Source: Vanrija pseudolonga (Eukaryota; Basidiomycota; Tremellomycetes; Trichosporonales; Trichosporonaceae). From it: a stretch of 64,000 nt of DNA. This document shows, in pieces, positions 40,555 through 50,181 of the stretch. The notes beneath the pieces are model-generated. The model was not told the DNA's origin. It made no database searches and saw only the letters and a program-made list of their open reading frames with translations. The stretch lies in NCBI RefSeq assembly GCF_020906515.1, contig NC_085850.1:2294001-2358000 (forward strand). Reading direction: 5' to 3'. The position numbers and the translations under genes are program-made. Within the stretch, counting starts at the first letter, position 1. Every line of letters begins with the position of its first letter.

Positions 40555-41360
40555 ATGCTTGTCAAGTCGCTCCTTCTCACTGCCGGTAAGTGGCATTAAC
40601 GGTCCTGGCTCGGCGCGGTGCTCACCCCGCAGCCATCGCCGGCGCCAACGCCCACGTCCGCCGCCAGGACTCCTCGGCCTGTCTCTCGCAGTGCCAGGAG
40701 GTCGCGGGCAGCTTCACGCCCAACGCGGCCTGGTGCGCCGCCGACAAGCAGGCCCAGGTCAAGGCGTGCTACACCTGCATCGCGCAGAACAACCCCGACC
40801 AGGCCGACGTCGCCAACCAGACCATCGACGCGCTCAACAAGATCTGCGCCAACGGCGGCGACCCATCCGTCGTGACTGGCGGCGACAGCAGCGGCGGCAG
40901 CTCCAACTCGGGCGGTGACAGCTCGAGCGGCGGCGCCTCGGGCAGCTCCTCGGGCCCCGACCCCGCTGCCGACCCCTCCGCCCCGTCCGCCTCGGCTGGT
41001 GGATCCGGCGGTGCCGCCGGTGGCGCCGCCGACCCCGCTGCTGACCCCGGAGCCGCCAGCGCCAGCCCCAGTGCCACCGGTGCCGGCTCGGGCGCTGGCA
41101 ACGCTGCTGCCGCCGCGGCTACGCCCTCGGCTAGCGCCCCCTCGGCCGGTGCCGCCGGCTACGCGCCGTCGGCGTCGGCCTCGGCGTCGCAGGGCGCCGC
41201 GGGCTACAGCTCGGGCAACGTGACTTCCAGCGCGTCGCACTCGGCCACCTCGTCGGCTGCCGCCGCGTCGTCTTCCAAGCCCAGCTCGGCTCGTGCCCTC
41301 ACCGCCGGTGTCGGCGCCGTCGTCGCCGCCGCTGTTGCTGCCGCCGCTTTTGCCTTCTAA
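40555..41360 (+). CDS. Array gene 14: secreted protein with cysteine core, Ser/Ala/Gly stalk and GPI-type tail
   Basis: Two exons, 40555..40585 and 40633..41360, giving 252 residues. Signal peptide MLVKSLLLTAAIAGANA, then a dibasic leader HVRRQ. Core: SACLSQCQEV, NAAWCAADKQAQVKACYTC and LNKICANG, with canonical C-x10-C-x2-C spacing although the intron inside the core is absent here. The stalk of about 150 residues is Ser/Gly first, then Ala/Pro/Asp (ADPSAPSASAGGSGG) and Ala/Ser. It ends KPSSARALTAGVGAVVAAAV and a hydrophobic tail. It has the widest stalk after array gene 12. The opposite-strand Arg/Gly frame is a shadow. Confidence 0.85.
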
Positions 41361-41673
41361 CTGGCTCCCTGAGCAATACCTTTTTTTAGAGAACATTGGT
41401 CCTATGAACATTTGAGTATAGTTGGGTGTGGGGCGGGCGTGCATGCAGCACTCACATTCGGGACCCTCTTGCATAGCTTGCAGATTAAGAATGGCCCCAG
41501 CAAATGGGGCGCGCTAAAAAGTCAGTCGCGGTGATTGCACCACTCGTCGCGACGTGCAATGACGCGTCGTCGAACTTCACACCACATGGTACACACTCAC
41601 GAGCCTCCTTATCTAGGTGCATACATCCCCACCTCGCAATGTAAATCACCACTCATCCCAAGCCACACCAACC
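41361..41673. other. Spacer before the GNAT gene
   Basis: No gene is seen. Confidence 0.5.
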
Positions 41674-42291
41674 ATGACGATGACCACCCACCCGGGGCTG
41701 AACCTCACGACCGCGCGGCTCGAGATGCGGCCCCTCACCCACGGCGACCTCGGCGCCATGACCAAGCTGCACACCGACCCGGGGGTGATGGCTTACCTCG
41801 GCGCCGAGACCCCGGAAGCCGTGGCGTCCGCGTTGGACACCTTGGTCTCGCAATACGCCGAGCTCGAGCTGACCCCCGGGCATGGCGGGGGAAGGGGGCT
41901 CGGCACGCTCGTGCTTGTCGAGCGGCACACGCGCGCGTGGGTCGGCTGGGTGAGCCTGTACGGCCCGGCCGAGTCGGCGGCCCGCAGCGCCCCCGGCCTC
42001 GCGCTGGCGCTGTGCTTGACCCAGCGCTCTTGGGGGCAGGGGTACGCGACGGAAGCTGGGCGCCGAGTGCTCGAGTACTACTACTCCACTTTGGCCGGCA
42101 CGCGGCCCGTCGCGGCGTCGGCGCCCGCACACCACGGCGCGGCGATCCGCGTGCTCGACAAGTGTGACCTCCGCAAGGTGCGCGGCACCGCCCACGGCCT
42201 CGTGTACGCCATCACGCGCGCCGAGTGGGTCGCGGCCGACAAGCGCCGGCCTAGGGGAAGTCGCGGGCGCATGGGGTCGTACATGGCTTAG
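41674..42291 (+). CDS. GNAT-family N-acetyltransferase
   Basis: Single exon, 205 residues. The N terminus LTTARLEMRPLTHGDLGAM is the typical opening of RimJ/RimL-like GNAT enzymes. The acetyl-CoA loop is QRSWGQGYATEAGRRVL, matching the Q/R-x-x-G-x-G/A signature, and the C-terminal part has the usual VLDKCDLRKVRGT element. Such enzymes transfer acetyl from acetyl-CoA to amines, peptides or antibiotics; the substrate here is unknown. It has no signal peptide and so acts inside the cell. It is unrelated to the secreted genes around it, and sits with the MFS gene as an unrelated insert in the array. The frame upstream of this ATG is open, but this start suits the family's usual beginning. Confidence 0.8.
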   Translation: MTMTTHPGLNLTTARLEMRPLTHGDLGAMTKLHTDPGVMAYLGAETPEAVASALDTLVSQYAELELTPGHGGGRGLGTLVLVERHTRAWVGWVSLYGPAESAARSAPGLALALCLTQRSWGQGYATEAGRRVLEYYYSTLAGTRPVAASAPAHHGAAIRVLDKCDLRKVRGTAHGLVYAITRAEWVAADKRRPRGSRGRMGSYMA

Positions 42292-42421
42292 CTGGAGGTG
42301 AGTTCCGCGCGGGCCGGAGCTGACGCGAGGCAGGAGCAGAAGCGAACGTGCCAAAGCACAGACACTGTAACATAGTAACATCACAGCAAGCACATCATTC
42401 ATGCATTATTGCGCAGGCGAC

Positions 42422-43190
42422 TTAAAACGCGGCGGCAGCGAGGAGGGTGGCGGCCAGCACGGCGAACGCGGAGACCGGGGCCGAGACGAAGCCGGCAGAG
42501 GCCGGGGCGGAGGCCGAAGCCGACGCGAACGCGGAGCCCGAGGGACGCGCAGCGGACGACGACGCGGCCGCGGCGCTGCCTGAGCCAGACACCGCAGCAG
42601 AGCCGGAGGGGCGAGCCGCCGACGACGACGCGGCGCCCGAGGCGGAAGCGGACGGCGCGGCGGAGCCTGCAGGAGCTCCCGACGCGGACGCGGAGGGGCG
42701 AGCAGCGGACGATGCGCCAGCAGAGGGGGCAGCCGAGGCGCCGCCAGCCGAAGCCGACGCAGAGGCACCGCCTGCCGAAGCCGACGCCGACGATCCACCA
42801 CTGCTGCCGCCCGAAGAGCCACCACAAGCGCCCTGCAGCGAGCTGACGATGCTCGCGCCGCGGCTCGCGTCGAACGCGCCGGCGGCGACAGCGCAGTCGA
42901 CACAGGACTGCACCTCGGCAAACTTGTCCCCGCACATGGACGAGCACACCGCCGCGTCGCTGTTATGGCAGCCGGCGTACGCCGTCGTGAGGGTCGTGCA
43001 CTGGCTCGCGCAGGACTCGGGGATGAGGTTGTTCAGGCCCTGGCGGGCCTCGAGGGACAGGGCGCGGGTGATGCGGAGGTGCGTGGGCTCGGCGGTGGCC
43101 GCGGTGGCTGGGTCATCAGCCGACATGCCCAGAGGCTGTTGTGGTGCACTTACCGAGCGCCGCGGTGGCGAGGAGGCTGAGAGCGAGCAT
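42422..43190 (-). CDS. Array gene 15: secreted protein with enlarged cysteine core, opposite strand
   Basis: Two exons, 43190..43154 and 43107..42422, joined by a 46-base intron in phase 1 at the same place as in its paralogues, giving 240 residues. Signal peptide MLALSLLATAALATAATA, then a leader rich in Arg/Leu (HLRITRALSLEARQG). Core: ESCASQCTTL, YAGCHNSDAAVCSSMCGDKF, VQSCVDC and LQGACGG. Compared with the others it has extra cysteines between C-x3-C and C-x2-C (an added C-x7-C-x3-C). This form resembles small secreted cysteine proteins common in mushrooms and other basidiomycetes, so it may be close to the ancestral type. The stalk is Ser/Ala repeats of the ASSSAARPSGSA type. The tail FAVLAATLLAAAAF is suited to GPI anchoring. 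Confidence 0.85.
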
Positions 43191-43710
43191 TTTGGCTGTG
43201 GGTGACGGACGACGTTGCTGGTTGACGAGGGGGGGAGGGTGTAACCGCAAACCGCTTTATATCCCGACCTCGAAGTCGTGCCAAGACAATGCACCACCCC
43301 CCGGCGTCGCGTCCGCCGACTGCGCAGCCCCCCTCCGGCCGTGCATCGCCAGCATGCCTGTATCAGATAAGTGGACGCATGGGAGGTGGCAGCCAGCTCG
43401 GCACAGGTAATCTGATAAAAAATACGTCGGCCGATGTTGCAGGCCCTGAGTGCCACGGCCGTGCTCGTTGTCTTGGCTTGGCCTTTCTCGGCGGCTGCGG
43501 CTGTGTGTGTCTGGACTGGACTGGGCTGTGGGCTGTGGGCGCGTGGTCCTGCTAGCAATGTCCTCTTGTGCATGTGCATGCTGTCAATGCTGTGTGGCGC
43601 CTCGCTAACCTCTCTCCTTCGGGAGGTTCGCCGCGTGTACGGCCGACGAGCGCGCCTCCCTCAGCAACTCCGCGGACTCAACTTCTGATTCATGCCACGA
43701 CAGTACAACA
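43191..43710. other. Intergenic region right of the array
   Basis: It holds the promoter of array gene 15 and the 3' flank of the SDR gene, both on the minus strand. No gene is seen. Confidence 0.5.
43255..43261 (-). promoter_or_regulatory. TATA box of array gene 15
   Basis: TATAAAG on the minus strand, 65-71 bases before the ATG at 43190, the same spacing as in the + strand members. Confidence 0.6.
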
Positions 43711-44678
43711 CTACGACATCCAGATCCCGCCCTGTTGTCAGCTTTGTCCCTCCACGCACTCACGCTCGACTGGATCGCCTGCGCGGTGATGTATCCCGAG
43801 TCCGGGCCAGCGAGGAAGGACACGAGCGCGGCGATGTCCTCGGGCTCGGCATTACGTCCGAGCGGCGAGCGGGCAGCCATCTAGAGGAGTCAGCCCCCGT
43901 CCTCCCCTCCTCCCTCATGCCACTCACCGCAGCACTCAGCTCCCCCTCCTTCGACCCGTGCTCCTTGGCCATATCCTGGTCAATCTTCGCCCACATGTCC
44001 GTCAAGACCGGGCCAGGACAGTACACATTCGCCGTGATCCCATACTTGCCGAGCTCGATCGCCGCGCCCTGGTTGAGCGCGCGCACGGCAAACTTGGACG
44101 CGCAGTACGCCGACTGGCCTTCAGTCGTGGTGATGCCTGAGATGGAGCACGCGGCTGGGGGTGTGAGCGGGAGCAGCGAGCGGAGAGGTAGAGCCAGGGG
44201 GGCCACGCACCGATCAGCTTCCCCCCGTGCCCCTGCTTAATCATCTGCTTCGCGGCAGCCTGGTAGCAGTACATCACGCCGCGCACGTTGATCTGGTACA
44301 GCGTGTCCATGAACTCGGTCGTGTTGTCGAGGAACATCTTGGCGGGCGCGATGCCAGCGTTGGCGATCATGACTGCGGCGGGGGTCAACACCGGCCCGAT
44401 TGCGTCACCTCACCGTCCAAGTCGCCCAAGGCCGCAACAGCGCCCTCAACAAGAGCGTAAACGTCGCTCTCGGACCTGACATCGCAGTCAATCTGTACCG
44501 TGGCAGCGCCAAGAGCCTGCACCTCGGCCGCGACGGCGTCGAGCTTGCCGCGACTGGTCTTGAGGTCGGCAAGCGCGACGTCGAACCCGTCCTTTGCGAG
44601 CCGGAGCGCGATGGCGCGTCCTATGCCCTGCGCGGCGCCGGTGATGATGGCTACTTTGCGGGCTTGGGAGGCTGGCAT
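43711..44678 (-). CDS. Short-chain dehydrogenase, diacetyl/acetoin reductase-like
   Basis: Five exons: 44678..44414, 44372..44211, 44154..43928, 43880..43764, 43731..43711, with every phase matching, giving 263 residues. Seen in order: the NAD(P) loop TGAAQGIGRAIALRLAKDGF, an Asp-based cofactor end (ALADL), the NAG motif VMIANAGIAPAKMFLDN, the catalytic Ser (SGITTTEG) and YCASK (Tyr-x-x-x-Lys), PGPVLTDMW, and the C-terminal GYITAQAIQSSGG, where a 32-base intron and a tiny seven-codon last exon restore the family's usual end. This matches classical SDRs of the (S)-acetoin-forming diacetyl reductase / butanediol dehydrogenase type, which prefer NADH. The true substrate could differ. Confidence 0.85.
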
Positions 44679-46812
44679 TGTGTGTGTGGGGTGCTGGAGA
44701 TGGTGGGGCACCGGGCCGTCTGCAACGGCGCGACTTAAATGCAGGACGAGGCCGACCCGACTGCCTACCCCCGCTCCGGAGATGCCCTCGCGGTAATGCC
44801 TTGCCGAAGGTCTCGTAGCCGCAAATAACCGTGTTGTGAGCCTCGACAGTCGCCGTGCCTAGGCCGTGAGAGTGTGCGGGTCGTGAAGCGCAGAGCGCCG
44901 CGGCGTGAGTCCGCCTGGGTGCGTACGACCGAACTGTGCCGACATGAGCTCTCTGGTGCGAGGTGTTATTGGCCGATGTCTATCGTGGCTGGTAGCGTGC
45001 GAAGGTGTCTCTGCTATCGTCGACGCCTCCTGCTGCTGCTGCTCCGACGCCCGCTGCTCGCCAGCTCGGCATGCATAGCCGGGTGCTGTTGACGGTGGGG
45101 GGCCTGGTGGCCTGACGGCGGGCCTGGAATGGTGGTTGCTGTGAGGTTGCTGCGCCGGGCCGATCCTTGGGCCGAAGCCGGGATGGGGGCATCCGAGGTG
45201 TTGTTGTGGGGCAGGCGTGTGGGGAAGACTGGTGTGCCCGCCTGAGTACCACCCACCACTCTGTCGAGCGACGGCGCTGCTGGTCTTATATCCTGCGTCT
45301 TGTCTTGAGCTCCATCTCTGTCCCTCTCAGAGCCTTGGCGAGACGTAGTGCTGCCGCGCTGGGCCACGCCGAGGTGCGGACACTCCCCGCACTCCCCGAT
45401 GATAGGGGCTTATCTATTGATATCGCGGCCTGAGGGGATGCGAACGAGACGTGACGTGCATGGTGTCGAAGATATCGCTGTTGGTGAACGAACGACAGTG
45501 AAGGGCATAGTGAACGGCTTGCTGGAGGTAGGGGAACAAACGACAGACAGGTGAAGTGGAGGAGGGTGTCCCACTTCTGCGCAGCGAGCACTGCAGCCCA
45601 CGCAACCCGACAGACCTAGCATCTACCCAGCCAGCCAGTCCCCCCCGCCGCAACCCGCGCCACTACCCCGCAGCACGACACCTCCGCGCGCCCATCGGCC
45701 GACACCCCGCACTAGAGCACCATGCGGCACATAACGGCGCATTGACGTCGACAGCGGGACCCCAAATATCGACTCTGGGGGTGTCTGGGTGGGTCGAGTT
45801 CGAGCTAAGCTTCGAGCAGCAGCACCTCGCGCCCGGCGCTCCGCGTGGCCCCAGGATGTACGGTGACTGACTCACAGTGGCGAACGCGCTCGGGGCGGCA
45901 ATGGATCATGCATCGCCAATCAACAGGCGTCAGAGGCTGGAGCGGTGGGTGTTCGAAATGGTTAGAGCTGGGGTGACTACCGTGCGGTCCAAGGTCGATT
46001 GGCGTCTTGTCGGTCCTCGTCGCCTTGTCGCCTGCGTTTCCCGCGCTGCTAAAGTCGAGGCTAGGACATTCGGGGACACTGTTCCTCCTGTTTGTCCGAA
46101 GTTTGAGATTTATATGCATGCCCATGGCTGGCTGATATGATAAGAAGGGCGACGTGGGGTCCGATGAGGCGTACTTGTCGGAGTGTATCGAGGCTCTCCG
46201 ATCGGGATGGACGCTGCGGCCCCGGCGGCAGCGACGCTATCGAAGGTGAGCACTGACGGACGCAGGTTGCGCCGCGCTCAAGTCGCCAAGCTGAGCTCGC
46301 GGTGGAGGCACGTAGGTCAGCTGGTCTCTGGTCGTCGGCGCTTTCCACCTCCAGCCAAGGCAGTCGCAGTTGACCCGTCTATATCGCCCTCCGTCCAAGA
46401 CCAAGACCACCTCGGCCTCTTGGTTCCCCAGAGGTACGGCCGGACAGCTACGGTTCGATACGGCGCCCGGCAACGCTGGCCCGGTGCTGGGCGTTTGAAA
46501 CTGCCTGGTGATTCTTTGAGATGTCGCGCAAAGATCTCAAACATGCCAGTGGTGGGTCGACGACGTTGTTGCCCACAACGCTCGGTCGAGGTGGTCACAT
46601 GCGACGTCGAGTGTGTTGTACATTCCACCCACCCACGGACGGCTGTTCGCCCTCGCCCTCTCCCGGCCGGCCCGCTATGGCGGACTGCAGTGACTGCGTG
46701 TGAGAAGCACAGCCCGAGCGGTATATAAGATGCATGCATGGTGCCCTCCTCTGAGACAGCCCAAGCTACTCACTCTATCGTAACCACAACAAGCAACAAC
46801 AACAAAGCAACA
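44679..46812. other. Long divergent gene-free region (2.1 kb)
   Basis: It lies between the starts of the SDR gene (-) and formate dehydrogenase (+). Short frames on both strands lack domains and splice pairs. It probably holds extended regulatory sequence of the formate dehydrogenase gene, whose homologues are strongly regulated. Confidence 0.5.
46722..46729 (+). promoter_or_regulatory. TATA box of the formate dehydrogenase gene
   Basis: TATATAAG, 84-91 bases before the ATG at 46813. Confidence 0.6.
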
Positions 46813-48020
46813 ATGGTCAAGGTCCTCGCTGTTCTCTACTCTGGCGGCAAGGCCGCACAGGAGGAGTCGCGCCTCTTCGGCACCATTGAGAACCGTCTCG
46901 GCTTTGGCGACTGGCTCGAGTCGGAGGGTCATGAGTGAGGCGTGGCTGGGGTTCGCTGTCACCTGTGCTAACTCTGCCAGGTTCATCGTCACGGACGACA
47001 AGGAGGGCCCGAACAGCGTGTTCCAGCAGCACATTGTCGACGCCGACATCCTCGTCACGACCCCCTTCCACCCCGCGTACGTCACCAAGGAGATCATTGC
47101 CAAGGCCAAGAACCTCAAGCTTGCCGTGACTGCTGGTGTCGGCTCTGAGTGAGTGTGCGGGGCGTAGGGGCTGTGCCCGGGCGATGTGTCGTTGTTGTTG
47201 TGTTGTGAACACCCACTGACGCCCCAGCCACGTCGACCTCAACGCCGCCAACGAGCGCAAGATCACCGTCGCCGAGGTCTCGGGCTCCAACGTCGTCTCG
47301 GTCGCCGAGCACGTCGTCATGACCATGCTTGTCCTCGTGCGCAACTTTGTGCCCGCGCACGAGCAGATCATCGCGCACGACTGGAACGTGGCCCAGATCG
47401 CGCGCAACGCCTTCGACATTGAGGGCAAGACGATTGGCACGATCGGCGCCGGCCGTATCGGCTACCGTGTGCTGCAGCGTCTCGAGGCGTTCAACCCCAA
47501 GGAGCTGCTCTGGTTCGACTACACCGACCTGCCGGCGGACGCCGCGGCGGCCATCAAGGCGCGCCGCGTCGCGACGCTCGACGAGCTGCTGTCCACGTGT
47601 GACGTCATCACTGTCAACTGCCCCCTGCACGAGGGCACGAAGGGGCTGATTGACGAGAAGGCCATTGCCAAGATGAAGAAGGGCGCGTGGCTCGTCAACA
47701 CTGCGCGCGGCGCCATCGTCAAGCGCGAGGCGGTGGTTGCGGCCCTCGAGAGCGGCCACCTCGCCGGCTACGGCGGCGACGTGTGGGACGTCCAGCCCGC
47801 CCCCAAGGACCACCCGTGGCGCGACATGCGCAACCCGCTCGGCGGCGGCAACGCCATGGTCGCGCACTACTCTGGCACGACGCTCGACGCGCAGATCCGC
47901 TACGCCAACGGCGCGAAGGACATCATCAAGCGCTACCTTGCCGGCCAGGCTCAGGACCCCGCCAACGTCATTGTCGAGAACGGCGGCTACGCCACGCGTG
48001 CCTACGGCCAGCGCAAGTAG
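46813..48020 (+). CDS. FDH1: NAD-dependent formate dehydrogenase
   Basis: Three exons: 46813..46934, 46981..47148, 47228..48020, giving 360 residues, the normal length. The enzyme oxidises formate to CO2 with NAD+. Seen: [15 protein letters not shown] at the start, TTPFHPAYV for formate binding, [20 protein letters not shown] with the conserved Asn, the NAD loop [40 protein letters not shown] with the catalytic Arg region, and [16 protein letters not shown] with the catalytic His. No mitochondrial leader is present with this start. An in-frame ATG lies 75 bases upstream, but between it and this start the codons encode a Thr/Asn-rich stretch from CAACAA repeats, more likely untranslated. Confidence 0.93.
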
Positions 48021-48878
48021 GGCGTGGCTGGGACTAGGGCAGACAGAAGCGACAGAAAGAAGAATATACCATAGCTTAGCGAACAGTGCGATGCATCGTG
48101 GTCGTCAGTGCCGACGGTACCGAGTTATGAGGTGCGAGACAGTGCTACATGCCAGAAGCCGCTCGTGGCGTCTTGCGGCGTCCAGCGGCGGGCGGCAGGG
48201 CGGCCGTAGTGCCGCGGGGATGTGGCCCACACGCCCGTACCAATCCCTTGGAACAGTTTGTCAGCGCGTCGCCTCGATGGCACGCGAGATAAGCTCCTTG
48301 GTACGCGAGTATGCATACTGCAAGGCCGTGGCGCGTATGCATGTGGTCGGAGGGGGCGCCGACGGTACTCACTCACTCACCGCCGCCGTATCAATCACCA
48401 GGAATGCTTTGTCATGCGTCATGTCTCGTGCGCGCCACGTGGCCATTTCCGACGGAACTCCCCGCCACCTTACTCATTCCTCTCGTGGTTTGCCTCAGCA
48501 CGGCGTGGCCTGGACTTCACTCATCTCGTCTTGAACCCCGCTCTCACTGCTGCCCTTGTTGCATTCCGCCGGCTCGGCGGCGCCGAGGGTTAACGTAACT
48601 AACATGGCGCTGATAATGGCGCTAATTGCCCCATTGGGCATACGAATTCCACCCTCTGACAAAGCTGTAGGAAGACTGGGTCGTGCTCGCCGTCAAGACG
48701 ATGCTGCTCGTCATTCCAGCACGTTCGGACATGGCGCTGGCCAAAAGGTATATAAACGAGGACGCGGTGCGACATCTATCTCTTATCCAAAACTTTTGAC
48801 ATCGTGTCAACAGCTACCACAAGCACCGCGATAACGCACCCACACCAAACCACAACCCCACACAACCCCACTACACCA
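48021..48878. other. Intergenic region between formate dehydrogenase and pirin
   Basis: No gene is seen. It holds the pirin promoter. Confidence 0.5.
48749..48756 (+). promoter_or_regulatory. TATA box of the pirin gene
   Basis: TATATAAA, about 125 bases before the ATG at 48879. Confidence 0.5.
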
Positions 48879-49955
48879 ATGTCCTCTATCAAGAAGACCC
48901 TCGGCAAGGTCGTCGACCTCGGCGCCCCATGGCGCGGCATCGGCCCCTTCATCTTTGCCGTCTTCCACCGCGACGACTACCCGGCCGGCAACAAGGGCCT
49001 GGGCCCCATCACGGGCACGGCAGGCCACCACATCGGCTCTGACTTCGGGCACGCGTCCGGCTGGAACATGTACCACGGCAAGACGGTCCCCGGCTTCCCC
49101 GCGCACCCGCACAAGGGCTTTGAGACGATCTCGATCGTCGACAAGGGCCTCATCGACCACCACGACTCGGCGGGCGCCGGCGCACGCTATGGCCCAGGCG
49201 ACGTCCAGTGGGTGACCGCCGGCAACGGCATTAGCCACTCGGAGATGTTCCCCCTCGTCCACGAGGACAAGCCCAACCCCATGGAAATGTACCAGATCTG
49301 GATCAACCTCCCCGCCGCCAAGAAGGGCTCGCCGCCCGACTTTGTCATGATGTGGTCCGACTCGATCCCCGTCGTCACCAAGGAGTCTACACAGGGCACC
49401 GCCAAGGTCCGCGTGATCGCCGGCGAGTTTGACGGCGTCAAGTCGCCCGCTCCGCCCAAGAACTCGTACGCCTCCGACCCGAACGGCGACGTCGCCATAT
49501 ACCTCGTTGATCTCGATGCCCGCGCCAGCGTCAAGCTGCCAGTCGCGAACAACCCCAAGACCAAGCGCCTCCTCTACGTCCACGACCGCGACCGCAGCGA
49601 CCAGGCCAAGGTCAACGTCTCGGGCACGTGGGTTGACAACAAGGCCGGCTTCGAGCAGAGCGCCGAGAGCATCACCACCGAGCGCCTGACGCTTACCGCC
49701 GGCAACGCCCCCGTCAAGGTCCTCGTTCTCCAGGGCGTCGACATCGACGAGCCCGTCGCCAAGCACGGCCCCTTCGTCATGAACACCCAGAAGGAGATCC
49801 AGGAGGCCTTTGACCTCTACCGCAAGACCGAGTTTGGCGGCTGGCCTTGGGGCTCGTCCGCACCAGTCTACCCCGCCGACAAGCCGCGCTTCGCCAAGTT
49901 CCCCGACGGCCACTACGAGTACCCCGAGGGCGAGCCCGCTGCCGCCAAGGCGTAA
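48879..49955 (+). CDS. Pirin-family cupin protein
   Basis: Single exon, 358 residues. It has the two-cupin layout of pirins. The metal site is in the N-terminal half: FPAHPHKGFETIS supplies two His, and GDVQWVTAGNGISHSEM supplies the third His and the Glu. The proline-rich EMYQIWINLPAAKK and the C-terminal VFM-type segments fit the family. Pirins bind iron; some act as nuclear cofactors, others as quercetin dioxygenases. It is somewhat longer than the usual 290-300 residues because of an insert in the second cupin (around NVSGTWVDNKAGFEQ) and a C-terminal extension FGGWPWGSSAPVYP. The frame is open upstream, but this ATG begins the conserved protein. The long minus-strand frame is a shadow. 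Confidence 0.88.
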   Translation: MSSIKKTLGKVVDLGAPWRGIGPFIFAVFHRDDYPAGNKGLGPITGTAGHHIGSDFGHASGWNMYHGKTVPGFPAHPHKGFETISIVDKGLIDHHDSAGAGARYGPGDVQWVTAGNGISHSEMFPLVHEDKPNPMEMYQIWINLPAAKKGSPPDFVMMWSDSIPVVTKESTQGTAKVRVIAGEFDGVKSPAPPKNSYASDPNGDVAIYLVDLDARASVKLPVANNPKTKRLLYVHDRDRSDQAKVNVSGTWVDNKAGFEQSAESITTERLTLTAGNAPVKVLVLQGVDIDEPVAKHGPFVMNTQKEIQEAFDLYRKTEFGGWPWGSSAPVYPADKPRFAKFPDGHYEYPEGEPAAAKA

Positions 49956-50181
49956 GCGCGCGACGGAGTAGTGCGAGCGAGCCTCCCGTCGCCCGCAGTT
50001 CGAATGAAGAAGCACCAGCAACGAGTTCCCAACACAAACAACCACAGCACCATATCATTGCCGTGTAATTTAGACTAGTCATGGCCTGTACCATACCTGA
50101 ATGCCATTTATGATTGTACCTTGAATCGTTGCACCTCACTAACCTCACCTACCAGTACGTTGCCTTGAACCACGATGCATT

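Noticed and set aside
40596-41474. 292-codon Gly/Arg-rich frame on the minus strand
   Set aside because: It is a shadow of the Ser/Ala/Gly stalk of array gene 14.
20081-43190. CFEM, hydrophobin or LysM family for the array
   Set aside because: CFEM has eight cysteines with a CxC-type centre, and hydrophobins have paired CC. The C-x3-C / C-x10-C-x2-C pattern fits neither, and no LysM motif is visible.
44679-46812. Small genes in the region before formate dehydrogenase
   Set aside because: No frame shows a domain, plausible start or matched introns; it is more likely long regulatory sequence.
48807-50045. 412-codon open frame on the minus strand
   Set aside because: It is antisense to the pirin gene, with no domain and Val/Asp/Gly-rich shadow composition.
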